A stretch of 64,000 nt of DNA from GWE2-40-63 sp050179685. Its GTDB lineage: Bacteria; Bacteroidota; Bacteroidia; Bacteroidales; SZUA-534. Below, one piece after another: positions 9,742-18,145 of this stretch. The notes below the pieces were generated by a model. That model was given only the letters and a program-made list of their open reading frames with translations. It did not search any database and was not told the origin of the DNA. The stretch's first letter is position 1. Every line of letters starts with the position of its first letter. A program made the translations under genes and the position numbers. Location: positions 1-64,000 of the forward strand of contig JBFXEW010000024.1 of the NCBI GenBank assembly GCA_050179685.1, read 5' to 3'.

Positions 9742-10557
9742 TTATAAGTATTCGTTTAGGAGTTTATCCATTTCGTCTCGTAGTTTTTTTGCTTCGGAAG
9801 CAGCTGCCTGAGCAAATTCCAGGGAATTTTCGGCATAAATAATTCCACGCGATGAGTTTACCAGCAATCCGCATTCGCTGTTCATGCCATGCTGAGCCAC
9901 CTCTTTTAAACTTCCGCCCTGAGCACCAATGCCCGGAACCAGCAGAAAATTATCGGGTGCATATGCTCTGATTTCTTTTAAACGACTTGCCCGCGTAGCT
10001 CCGGCAACAAACATAAGTTCATCCGGACTGGCCCATTCCTGAGCTTTATTAATTACCTGCTGATGCAAGGGAGGATTGCCCGAAAACTGAAAGTCGTCGG
10101 CTCCCTGATTCGAGGTAAGTCCCAACAGGATTACCCACTTTTCGGGATAAGCCAAAAAAGGTGTTACGGAATCCTGGCCCATGTAAGGAGCAACAGTAAG
10201 TGCATCAAAATCCATTTGTTCAAAGAATGCCCGGGCATACATTTTTGAAGTGTTTCCAATATCGCCCCGCTTGGCATCGGCAATCAGAAATAAATCGGGA
10301 TAAGTGGTTCTGAGATAGCGTACCGTTTTATCAAGACTTTGCCAGCCTTTTAATCCTTCGGCTTCGTAAAAAGCCAGGTTTGGTTTGTAGGCAACGGCAT
10401 AAGCCTGGGTGGCATCAATAATTTGCCTGTTGAATTCAAAAATCGGGTCTTCCGTCTGAAGTAAATGGGCCGGTAATTTACTCCATTCGGTGTCGAGGCC
10501 AATGCACAAAAAGGAACGTTTCTTCAGGATGTTTTCAAAAAGCTGCTTTCGGTTCAT
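9742..10557 (-). CDS. pyrF: Orotidine 5'-phosphate decarboxylase (type 2)
   Basis: A 271-residue enzyme that decarboxylates OMP to UMP, the last step of de novo pyrimidine synthesis. The catalytic motif is IADAKRGDIGNTS, with Lys96 as the expected proton donor. LCIGLDTEW near the N-terminus and VPGIGAQGG near 215 (phosphate-binding) fit the long, type 2 branch. It follows purM and prfA on the same strand, a neighbourhood I know from other Bacteroidales, but a terminator separates it from prfA. Confidence 0.95.
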   Translation of the reverse strand: MNRKQLFENILKKRSFLCIGLDTEWSKLPAHLLQTEDPIFEFNRQIIDATQAYAVAYKPNLAFYEAEGLKGWQSLDKTVRYLRTTYPDLFLIADAKRGDIGNTSKMYARAFFEQMDFDALTVAPYMGQDSVTPFLAYPEKWVILLGLTSNQGADDFQFSGNPPLHQQVINKAQEWASPDELMFVAGATRASRLKEIRAYAPDNFLLVPGIGAQGGSLKEVAQHGMNSECGLLVNSSRGIIYAENSLEFAQAAASEAKKLRDEMDKLLNEYL

Positions 10558-10576
10558 GTCACAAAGCTATTAAAAA

Positions 10577-10600
10577 TAAGCCCCGGTTAAAGGGGCTTAA
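10577..10600 (-). terminator. Intrinsic terminator of prfA
   Basis: TAAGCCCC (10577-10584) and GGGGCTTA (10592-10599) form an 8-bp stem with a 7-base loop; the minus strand continues as TATTTTTA. It lies between prfA and pyrF, so pyrF either has its own promoter or depends on read-through. Confidence 0.75.
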
Positions 10601-10608
10601 TGTGGTAA

Positions 10609-11694
10609 TTAAATTCCTGCTTCTTTTAGGCGTTCTGAATTTTCTTCAACCTGCAGTTTACTGATAATTTCCCCGATATCGCCATCAATAATGGCAGCCA
10701 GGTTATACATGGTCAGGTTGATGCGGTGATCGGTAACCCTGCCCTGAGGCCAGTTGTAGGTTCTGATTTTTGCTGAACGGTCGCCGGTTGAAACCATGGT
10801 TTTCCGTTTCGACGAAATGTTGTCGAGGTATTTTTGGTATTCCAGGTTATAAAGCCGGGTTCTTAGTTCGTTCATGGCTTTGTCGAGGTTTTTAATCTGC
10901 GACTTTTGGTCCTGGCAGGTAACTACAATGCCCGAAGGAATGTGTGTAAGCCGAACCGCCGAATAAGTTGTGTTTACCGACTGACCACCAGGCCCTGAAG
11001 AGCAATAAGTGTCTTTTCGGATGTCGGTTTCTTTTAAATCGATATCAAAGTCTTCGGCTTCGGGTAATACGGCAACGGTGGCTGCCGAGGTGTGCACGCG
11101 GCCCTGGGTTTCTGTTTGCGGAACACGCTGTACCCGATGAACACCCGATTCATATTTTAATACACCATAAACTCCGTTGCCGGATACATTGGCTACTATT
11201 TCCTTATAACCACCCGAAGTTCCTTCGTTAAAGTGAGTAACCTCTAATTTCCAACCTTTTTGTTCGCAAAATTTGCTGTACATGCGAAACAGGTCGCCGG
11301 CAAAAATACTGGCTTCGTCGCCACCGGTACCAGCCCTTATTTCAAGAATGGCGTTTTTATCGTCTTCCGGATCGGCCGGAAGCAGCAGTAGTTTAATTTC
11401 TTCTTCAATGGGTTCAACCTGTTCTTCCAACTGTTCGAGTTCCATTTTAGCCATTTCGCGCATCTCCTCGTCCTTTTCGTTGTTCAGAATCTCACGCGCA
11501 TCGCTGATGTTGCTTAAAATATTTTTAAACTTTTTGTAAGCCTCCATCAAAGGCTCCAGGTTTTTGTACTCTTTATTTAGTTTGATGTAGCGTTTTACAT
11601 CAGCAATGACAGCCGGATCGGTAATCTGTTCGGCAACCTCTTCGAACCGGAGGCGCACTCCCTCAAGCCTGTCTAAAATCATGTTATCGGCCAT
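10609..11694 (-). CDS. prfA: Peptide chain release factor 1
   Basis: A 361-residue class I release factor recognising UAG and UAA. The catalytic GGQ is at residues 236-238 (GPGGQSVNTT). The codon-recognition tripeptide is PQT within RVPQTETQGRVHTS, which fits RF1 (PxT) rather than RF2 (SPF). Length is normal, with the N-terminal helical domain present. It lies 26 bases after the purM stop, so the two are probably co-transcribed. Confidence 0.97.
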   Translation of the reverse strand: MADNMILDRLEGVRLRFEEVAEQITDPAVIADVKRYIKLNKEYKNLEPLMEAYKKFKNILSNISDAREILNNEKDEEMREMAKMELEQLEEQVEPIEEEIKLLLLPADPEDDKNAILEIRAGTGGDEASIFAGDLFRMYSKFCEQKGWKLEVTHFNEGTSGGYKEIVANVSGNGVYGVLKYESGVHRVQRVPQTETQGRVHTSAATVAVLPEAEDFDIDLKETDIRKDTYCSSGPGGQSVNTTYSAVRLTHIPSGIVVTCQDQKSQIKNLDKAMNELRTRLYNLEYQKYLDNISSKRKTMVSTGDRSAKIRTYNWPQGRVTDHRINLTMYNLAAIIDGDIGEIISKLQVEENSERLKEAGI

Positions 11695-11720
11695 GTTTCA
11701 ATCTCCTTATCATGGAAAAA

Positions 11721-12896
11721 TTAATATTCAAAAGTTCCAAACTCACTCTGAATGGTCAGTTTGTTTGTTGCAGCTGAAGTAACCCGTCCCACCACTTTAG
11801 CTTCAATGTTGAAGCTATTGGCTGCATCAATAATGGTTTGGGCCTGGTTTTTGGGCACATAAAATTCAAAACGATGCCCCATATTAAATACTTTATACAT
11901 TTCGCTCCATCCAGTACCCGATTCTTCCTGAATTATCCGGAACAGCGGAGGTGCATCAAAAAGCTGATCCTTGATTACGTGCTTTTGACTTACAAAGTTC
12001 ATTATCTTGGTTTGGGCTCCGCCCGAACAATGAATCATTCCGTGCACCGCATCAAAATTTTCATTTAAAACTTTGGCAACCACCGGAGCGTAAGTGCGCG
12101 TTGGCGAAAGTACCAGTTGTGCAGCATCTACACCCAGATTTGCAATTGCATCGGTAAGTTTGTATTTTCCCGAATAAGCCAGTTCCTGTGGTATTTCGTT
12201 GTCGAAACTTTCGGGGTATTTATTTGCCAGGTACTTGTGGAACACATCGTGACGCGCTGAGCTAAGTCCGTTGCTTCCCATACCTCCGTTGTAAGCTTTT
12301 TCGTAGCTGGCTTGTCCAAACGAGGCCAGCCCGACAATTACATCGCCGTCCTGTATTTTTGTATTGTCGATAATCTGAGCACGTTTTGCCCGGGCAGTAA
12401 CCGTGGAATCAACAATAATGGTTCGTACCAAATCGCCCACATCGGCAGTTTCGCCACCGGTAAAAATGGTGTTAATGCCTAAACTGCGTAATTCGTCAAG
12501 CACTTCTTCGGTTCCGTTAATCAGGGCTGAAACTACTTCGCCGGGAATCAGGCGTTTGTTTCGGCCAATGGTTGAGCTTACCAGAATGTTGTTGGTCACT
12601 CCCACGCAAAGCAAATCGTCGATGTTCATGATTACAGCATCCTGTGCAATGCCTTTCCAAACCGACAGATCGCCGGTTTCTTTCCAGTACATGTAAGCCA
12701 GTGCGCTTTTTGTTCCAGCGCCGTCGGCATGCATAATATTGCAATAGGCCTCATCGCCTCCCAGGTAATCGGGAATTATCTTGCAAAAGGCATTGGGAAA
12801 AATTCCTTTGTCGAGGTTTTTTATGGCCTGATGTACATCCTCTTTTGAGGCTGAAACACCACGTGCATCGTATCGGGAGTTGTTGTTCTTAAGCAT
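11721..12896 (-). CDS. purM: Phosphoribosylformylglycinamidine cyclo-ligase (AIR synthase)
   Basis: A 391-residue PurM-family enzyme that closes the imidazole ring of AIR in purine synthesis, using ATP. It begins SRYDARGVSASKEDV, with the conserved MHADGAGTKSALAYMYW and NIDDLLCVGV blocks of the ATP-binding N-domain and a complete C-domain (ESGTGWSEMYKVFNMGHRFE near 330-350). It is longer than the roughly 345 residues of the E. coli enzyme, which fits the Bacteroidota version. First gene of the purM-prfA unit. Confidence 0.93.
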   Translation of the reverse strand: MLKNNNSRYDARGVSASKEDVHQAIKNLDKGIFPNAFCKIIPDYLGGDEAYCNIMHADGAGTKSALAYMYWKETGDLSVWKGIAQDAVIMNIDDLLCVGVTNNILVSSTIGRNKRLIPGEVVSALINGTEEVLDELRSLGINTIFTGGETADVGDLVRTIIVDSTVTARAKRAQIIDNTKIQDGDVIVGLASFGQASYEKAYNGGMGSNGLSSARHDVFHKYLANKYPESFDNEIPQELAYSGKYKLTDAIANLGVDAAQLVLSPTRTYAPVVAKVLNENFDAVHGMIHCSGGAQTKIMNFVSQKHVIKDQLFDAPPLFRIIQEESGTGWSEMYKVFNMGHRFEFYVPKNQAQTIIDAANSFNIEAKVVGRVTSAATNKLTIQSEFGTFEY

Positions 12897-13006
12897 CTGA
12901 CTAACACTAGGAACCCTTTTGTAAATGCGGGTTTATTTCAAGGCGCAAAATTAATAAATTAGGTGGAATATCCGCATTTTGCCTGAATTATAAATGGAGA
13001 ATCCAC

Positions 13007-13041
13007 GAAAAAAGAGAAAGCCCCTAAAGGGAGTTTCTCTT
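13007..13041 (-). terminator. Intrinsic terminator of tpx
   Basis: AGAGAAA (13013-13019) and TTTCTCT (13034-13040) with CCCT/AGGG inside form an interrupted stem; the minus strand runs into a T-rich stretch. It is about 20 bases past the tpx stop. Confidence 0.7.
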
Positions 13042-13059
13042 CCGGTTAAATAAAAGCCT

Positions 13060-13560
13060 TTATTTTAAAGCTGCTAAAGCCGCCTGGTAGTTCGGTTCGT
13101 CAACAATTTCGGGCACCTGCTCGGTGTAGATAACTTTTCCCTCGGGGTTTAGCACGATTACTGCACGCGAATGCAGGTGAGCTAATGGTCCGGTTGAAAT
13201 CTCGAGTTGGTAGTCTTTCCCAAATTTGCCGCTAGCAAAATCCGACAGGGTTTCTACGTTGTTGATGCCTTCGGCTCCACAAAAGCGGGCCTGAGCAAAG
13301 GGTAAGTCGCGCGAAATGCAAAGCACTTTGGTGTTTTTTAATCCGGCAGCTTCCTGATTGAACTTACGAACTGAGGCCGCGCAGGTTCCTGTATCGAGAC
13401 TTGGGAAAATGTTTAAAACCAGGTTTTGTCCCTTGTAATCGCTTAGTTTTGCCGATGACAAATCATTCTTTACCAATTCAAATTCTTTTGCCTGGCTGCC
13501 TACCGAAGGCAGTTCACCAAGGGTTTGAATGCTATTTCCTTTTAAGCTTATGTTAGCCAT
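13060..13560 (-). CDS. tpx: Thiol peroxidase, atypical 2-Cys peroxiredoxin
   Basis: A 166-residue peroxiredoxin that reduces hydrogen peroxide and alkyl hydroperoxides with thioredoxin. The peroxidatic cysteine is C60 (SLDTGTCAASVRKF) and the resolving one C94 (ARFCGAEGINN); both contexts match E. coli Tpx. Length is standard and no signal peptide is present. An additional cysteine lies at C81. Monocistronic, with its own terminator. Confidence 0.97.
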   Translation of the reverse strand: MANISLKGNSIQTLGELPSVGSQAKEFELVKNDLSSAKLSDYKGQNLVLNIFPSLDTGTCAASVRKFNQEAAGLKNTKVLCISRDLPFAQARFCGAEGINNVETLSDFASGKFGKDYQLEISTGPLAHLHSRAVIVLNPEGKVIYTEQVPEIVDEPNYQAALAALK

Positions 13561-13881
13561 AGAATTTATTTTTTTAAGGTTATACTGCTTTGTAAACAGC
13601 CCAGGGGCTGCTTTGTTTTGTGAAATATTTTAGTAGAGTTAGTAAAATAAAAGGCCCCAGTAGATAATTTTCATGTTCCAAAAACTTATGCTGTGACGAC
13701 TAATTTTTAAGAATGGAACGCACCTGCCTGGCCGGTAGGCAGGGATGACGCAGATTAAGACTGATTTACGCAGATCAAATCGGCGTAAATCAGTTTTTTT
13801 TAACCTTATTAGCGCGCTATCCTATTTTAATTACAAGAAGTCGAATAAAAACCTGATCTTTTCCGATACCCAATTTTGCCC
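13561..13881. other. Intergenic region with dispersed repeat and strong hairpin
   Basis: About 320 bp without a gene. It holds one copy of the CCTGCCT...AGGCAGG repeat (13723-13750), followed by ACTGATTTACGC (13760-13771) and GCGTAAATCAGT (13783-13794) with a T run after it. The hairpin looks like a plus-strand terminator, yet no plus-strand gene precedes it. I therefore regard it as part of a dispersed repeat. Confidence 0.6.
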
Positions 13882-15870
13882 TTAGCGACGGCGTTGTATT
13901 TTTCGTACGTAATCGCGACCGGTCAAACCAAAGTCGGTACGGCGGTTAATCTGATGGCAAATTTCGCGTTGTTCCTCGCTCGACAAACGGCTGATAAAGA
14001 CCTCGGTGAGCACATCGCCTTCGTTTAGGAAGTCGTACTTTTTAGCGATTGATTTATCGATTTCTTTGGGCATGCTTTCGCCGTATCCTTTCGATGAAAG
14101 CCGCTCCTGATCGACACCGTAGGTTACCAGGAAGTCGACTACCGATTGGGCCCGTTTGGCCGACAGATCGGTATTGGCCTGGTCGCTGCCTCTAAAGTCG
14201 GTATGCGAACCAATCTCGATGGTAATGTTGGGGTTGTCGTTAAGTATTTCGACCAGTTCTTCGAGAGCCACCAGCGATTCGGGGCGCAGGTTCCATTTTC
14301 CAAAATCGTACATGATTCCGGGCAGGTCGATACGCGAATCGTCGGGCGACATAAAAATGTCGATGCGGAACTCTTTGCTCGATGTCATGCCCTTGGTGGT
14401 TTCTTTATCTTTTGAATTGAGGAACCCGCCCCGCTTGGCTACAATGCGGTAATCGGTATTGGGCGTAAGTTTAAAGGTAAAGGTTCCGTCGCTTTCAGTT
14501 TTCTTCGACAGGTTGGTTCCGTCGCTTCCTATCAGGGTGATGTCGGCGCCTGCAATTACATTTTCAGTTTTTTGGTTGCGCACGGTTCCCAGCAGGTTAA
14601 ATTCGATGGGAGGCAGTGAAAACTGGTAAATATCGTCGCCACCACGACCGCCCGGCCGGTTCGAGCTGAGATAACCCCGTTCTTTTTCGGTTTCGAAAAT
14701 AATTCCAAAATCGTCGGCGGGTGAGTTTAAAGGAACTTTCATGTTTTCGACAGTCCAGGAGCCATCGCTTTGCGGTGTGGCCATAAACAGGTCGAGGCCA
14801 CCCATTCCGGGATGTCCGTTCGACGAGAAATAAAGGGTTCCGTCGGAATGAATGTAGGGAAAGACTTCGTCGCCTTCGGTGTTTATCTGCTCACCCATAT
14901 TCACCAATGTTCCCCAGTCGGCATTCTTGTCGGCCCGGGTAACTTTCCAAAGATCTTTTTTTCCTTTTCCGCCACGCATGTTTGCCGAAAAAAGCAAGGT
15001 GAGTTCATCGGGGCTGATGGCCGGATGCCCGATGGTGATGGAATCGGCCAGTATATTTAAGGCTTCGGATTTTCCCCAGTCGATGCCTTCTTTGTTCGAA
15101 GTAAATATTTTGCAAACCATATTTCCGTCCTGATCTTCTCTAAAGCTGGTAAAATACATGGTATTGCACTTGTTGTTGGTGGCCATGGCTCCCTCGTCGA
15201 ACTCGGTGTTTACCTCTTCGCCCAGGGGTACGGGTTCGCTCCAGTTGCCCTTGCGGTCGACACGGGTTTTGAAAATGTCGCTGTAATATTCGCCGGTAAC
15301 ATTGCTGATTTTATTTCCGGTGGCTCCTTCGCGCGATGAGGTGAAAACCACCTGGCTGTAATCGTCTTTGGCGTAAGCAGGTCCGTAATCGCTTTGGCGG
15401 GAATTGAAATAATACATATTAACCACTTTGTAGCGGGTGGGGTTTTCCATCCACTCCAGGGCCAGTTCACACGATTCAAGCCCTTTGGTAGCCCGGTTGT
15501 CGTCGGGGACCAGTTCGAGGTAGTTTTTGTATTCTACCCGGGCCTCTTCATAATTGCCGTTTGCCCGCTTGGCATCGGCCAGGTATAAAATGGCAATGGG
15601 ATTGGGGTAGCGTCGCTTAATGGCTTTATTGAACCAGATTTCTGATTGGCGGTTGTCCTGAATTAAGCGGTAACATTCGGCAGTCATAAATACAATTTCG
15701 GCCTTTTGTTCCTTGTCGCGTGCTTTGGCGTAGGCGTATTTATACAGGTCGATGGCTTCGAAATAGCGTCCGGTTTCGAAGGCTTTATCGGCTTTGGCCG
15801 TAACGTCTTTCTGGCTAAATGCCTGGGTTGTCAATAATATGCTTAAGGTAAGGGTAAATGCTTTTCTCAT
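13882..15870 (-). CDS. OmpA-family protein with TPR, PD40 and carboxypeptidase-regulatory domains
   Basis: A 662-residue envelope protein with signal peptide (cleavage near residue 19, TQAFSQ). In order: TPR-like helices (about 20-135), WD40-like PD40 beta-propeller repeats (about 165-420, with LYFSSNG and RGYLSSNRPGGRGG), a CarboxypepD_reg-like beta sandwich (about 430-510), and a C-terminal OmpA peptidoglycan-binding domain (about 525-650, IEIGSHTDFRGSDQANTDLS). This layout matches PorE/SprE-associated proteins of the T9SS core anchor, but many paralogues exist, so the exact role is open. Monocistronic. Confidence 0.88.
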   Translation of the reverse strand: MRKAFTLTLSILLTTQAFSQKDVTAKADKAFETGRYFEAIDLYKYAYAKARDKEQKAEIVFMTAECYRLIQDNRQSEIWFNKAIKRRYPNPIAILYLADAKRANGNYEEARVEYKNYLELVPDDNRATKGLESCELALEWMENPTRYKVVNMYYFNSRQSDYGPAYAKDDYSQVVFTSSREGATGNKISNVTGEYYSDIFKTRVDRKGNWSEPVPLGEEVNTEFDEGAMATNNKCNTMYFTSFREDQDGNMVCKIFTSNKEGIDWGKSEALNILADSITIGHPAISPDELTLLFSANMRGGKGKKDLWKVTRADKNADWGTLVNMGEQINTEGDEVFPYIHSDGTLYFSSNGHPGMGGLDLFMATPQSDGSWTVENMKVPLNSPADDFGIIFETEKERGYLSSNRPGGRGGDDIYQFSLPPIEFNLLGTVRNQKTENVIAGADITLIGSDGTNLSKKTESDGTFTFKLTPNTDYRIVAKRGGFLNSKDKETTKGMTSSKEFRIDIFMSPDDSRIDLPGIMYDFGKWNLRPESLVALEELVEILNDNPNITIEIGSHTDFRGSDQANTDLSAKRAQSVVDFLVTYGVDQERLSSKGYGESMPKEIDKSIAKKYDFLNEGDVLTEVFISRLSSEEQREICHQINRRTDFGLTGRDYVRKIQRRR

Positions 15871-16081
15871 GTTGCGAAAATTTGCTCCGGGTATTATATC
15901 TGTTTTCTTATTTCGTTTAATGGTATTGCGAAAATACGTAAATTTTGCGGATTGCCTAAAACATGGCCATCAATTAGCTTAACTAAAATAAAAGTAAATT
16001 ATTGCAAAGCTGCCAACGATTATTGCAGGTGGCAAGTCAGGGGGTTTTTATCCTGAATGTGGAGGGGGAAAAGATTTTTAC

Positions 16082-16249
16082 CTAGCTGTTGTACGAAGTA
16101 AGCGAATACGATGGATTGGCCTTTTGTGCTGCGGGAGCTTTTAGGTTATGCTGTCCGAATATACGGATGGCTGCGTTTTTGCTCCAGTCGTACGAATCGC
16201 AAAGCAGGTCGTACATTCGTAAAAAGAGTATGGCTGTTTTTATAATCAT
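16082..16249 (-). CDS. Possible 55-residue small protein
   Basis: An ATG frame at 16249 runs to TAG 16084-16082 and gives MIIKTAILFLRMYDLLCDSY followed by a W-, N- and A-containing middle and a Ser/Tyr-rich tail. The residue mix looks protein-like, and the opposite-strand frame does not. No family is recognised, and no promoter or ribosome site supports it. It lies between two good genes in an otherwise empty 590-bp gap. Confidence 0.3.
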   Translation of the reverse strand: MIIKTAILFLRMYDLLCDSYDWSKNAAIRIFGQHNLKAPAAQKANPSYSLTSYNS

Positions 16250-16440
16250 GGGGCAAATGTATAGGCTTCTGCTGAAATTGCAAATTCCGTTTGATAAATT
16301 GAAGATTTTTATACACCAACGACGTAGCTGTTTGTGCTTAGCAAAGACTTTGGCTTTTTGGGCGTTTGTTTTTAAGCCCGCGCAACCTATTTGGGTGTAA
16401 GAATATCCTGTATGCAGTTAATGGTTTTATTAAAATTAGC

Positions 16441-16448
16441 TACCTTTA
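16441..16448 (+). promoter_or_regulatory. Possible -7 promoter element for the gene at 16473
   Basis: TACCTTTA fits TAnnTTTG except for the last base. If used, transcription would begin near 16455, so the ATG at 16461 would be almost at the 5' end. This favours the second ATG at 16473. Confidence 0.3.
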
Positions 16449-16472
16449 ATCAAATTTTAAATGCTTCAAATT

Positions 16473-16922
16473 ATGAAAAAGTTAATTGTGGTGTGTTTTC
16501 TTCTAATTCCGATGCTGATGTTACAGGCTCAGGAACTCCCCAAAGATGTGGAAAAAGTGTACAAGGGCGCCGAACGGTTAAAGTCGCGAAAAGATTACCA
16601 GCAGGCCATAGCCGCTTACAAAGAGGTGTTGCGGAGCGTGAATCATGTTCCCAGCATGGTAGCCATTGCCGAGATTGAGATGGATTTAAAACCGCAACCG
16701 ACCTATAGCATTGCTTTTGAATACCTCGACAAGGCCATTCGTGAGTTAGAGTTGCAATTGTCGACGGCTAAAAAGAATAAGGACAAAGCCCTTATTGCCC
16801 AGGAAATCCAGCGACTGAAGCCCAAGTGGAATAAGGCCAAATCGTATGTTGAGGATTTTGATGAATTACGCGAGAATAAGGAGCGGGGCCACCGTCTGCT
16901 CGAGGACGAAGATTTGAATTAA
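16473..16922 (+). CDS. Secreted TPR-like small protein
   Basis: About 149 residues from the preferred start ATG 16473; an ATG four codons earlier (16461) would place MLQI before the signal peptide. The signal peptide ends near MLMLQAQ. The mature part (YKGAERLKSRKDYQQAIAAY) is one or two TPR-like helix pairs, followed by a charged helical tail. It probably binds a partner in the periplasm. It ends in a strong terminator and is transcribed alone. Confidence 0.75.
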   Translation: MKKLIVVCFLLIPMLMLQAQELPKDVEKVYKGAERLKSRKDYQQAIAAYKEVLRSVNHVPSMVAIAEIEMDLKPQPTYSIAFEYLDKAIRELELQLSTAKKNKDKALIAQEIQRLKPKWNKAKSYVEDFDELRENKERGHRLLEDEDLN

Positions 16923-16958
16923 ACCGAAGCGGTTTTACCCTTATCGAAAGCCTTTATT

Positions 16959-17043
16959 ATTTTGATCGGGACGGAAGAAAATTTTCGTCCCGATCAAAAT
17001 TTATTTTCGTCTATACGAAAATTTATTTCCGTCTATACGAAAA
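16959..17043 (+). terminator. Strong terminator followed by two short hairpin repeats
   Basis: ATTTTGATCGGGACG (16959-16973) and CGTCCCGATCAAAAT (16986-17000) are perfectly complementary over 15 bp with a 12-base loop. Two tandem TTTYCGT-N4-ACGAAAA dyads follow (about 17004-17043). The large stem is the likely end of the transcript of the TPR-like gene; the downstream dyads belong to the repeat-rich stretch. Confidence 0.75.
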
Positions 17044-17332
17044 TGCAGAGTCCTGTAAGTGCCTGTTTTGCAATGAACAATTAACAAGGAGTGAATAATG
17101 AAGAGTGAACAGTGAAGAGTTAATAGTGAACAGCGAAGTCTTGGGTCTAGCGTCTAATGGTCTGAAATCCAGTGATTCTGTGATCCTGTAATCCAGAAAC
17201 CAGCAAACAAGCCTAGGTTTACCAATTGCGCCCCTGCGTCTTTGCGGTCTAATTTCTAACTTCCAGAAACCAGCATCCAGCAACCAGTAACCAGCCTCCA
17301 GTTGACAATGAGTGAATAGTGAATAGTGAATG

Positions 17333-17644
17333 GTCTTAAGTCTGTATTGTTTTGCCACCAAGACACTAAATCACAAAGAAAAACACTAAGCTGGTTCGTG
17401 GAACTTTGAGCCTTTGTGCCTTCGTGGCAGTAAAAATGGCTACCGTCAAACTCTTAATTCCCTTAATACCTATTGGTTCAAAAATAGAACGCTCCTACCT
17501 GCAGTAGGCAGGGATGACGCTGATTCCGCTTCACGGAAGCGCTGATTTACACTGATTTCTTTCTGCCTCTTGGTTCTCAGTTCTTCTGTAGCCCAGCGTG
17601 ATAAGTCTAACATCTAGCATCCAGCAACCAGTAACCAGTTTCCG
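17333..17644. repeat. First copy of a 312-bp direct repeat
   Basis: Starts at GTCTTAAGTCTGTATTG and ends in CCAGTTTCCG. It includes a piece reading GCCACCAAGACACTAAATC and a CCTACCT...AGGCAGG element (17493-17520). A second copy lies 351 bp downstream with only a few substitutions. Confidence 0.85.
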
Positions 17645-17683
17645 CGCTACGTTTTGTCTTATGTCTAAAGTCTTGGGTCTGGA

Positions 17684-18002
17684 GTCTTAAGTCTGTATCG
17701 TTTTGCCACCAAGACACTAAATCACAAAGAAAAACACTAAGCTGGTTCGTGGAACTTTGAGACTTGGTGCCTTCGTGGCAGTAAAAATGGCTACCGTCAA
17801 ACTCTTAATTCCCTTAATACCTATTGGTTCAAAAATAGAACGCTCCTACCTGCAGTAGGCAGGGATGACGCTGATTCCGCTTCACGGAAGCGCTGATTTA
17901 CACTGATTTCTTTCTGCCTCTTGGTTCTCAGTTCTTCTGTAGCCCAGCGTGATAAGCCTAACATCTAGCATCCAGCAACCAGCAACCAGTAACCAGTTTC
18001 CG
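17684..18002. repeat. Second copy of the 312-bp direct repeat
   Basis: Nearly identical to 17333-17644. I see a few single-base differences (for example GTATCG for GTATTG) and an extra CCAGCAA-type word near the end. The copies are separated by about 39 bp. Confidence 0.85.
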
Positions 18003-18145
18003 TACTCCGTTTTCCGTACTCCGTTTTCCGTATTCCGCGCTCCGTTTTATCTTGTGTCTTAAGTCTAGCGTCTAAGATCTAACTTCTAACAATCTAACCT
18101 CCAGCATCCAGCCGGCAGTCTTACGGCTTTGCGCTTTCCGAAACG

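Larger units (their letters stand above)
17044..18145. repeat. Gene-free stretch of low-complexity word repeats
   Basis: No coding frame is convincing. The sequence is made of short imperfect words (GTGAATAGTGAA, CCAGCAACCAG, CTTAAGTCTA, TTCCGTACTCCG), dispersed-repeat fragments and the direct duplication described separately. Both frames and composition argue against protein. Confidence 0.75.

Noticed and set aside
16089..16400. A 103-residue plus-strand open frame
   Set aside because: Its translation is Cys- and Phe-rich with no coherent fold, and the opposite strand has a more protein-like frame.
17023..17361. A 112-residue minus-strand open frame
   Set aside because: It lies entirely in word-type repeat DNA; its translation is a chain of SLFT- and NSSL-like repeats, as expected from the repeats.
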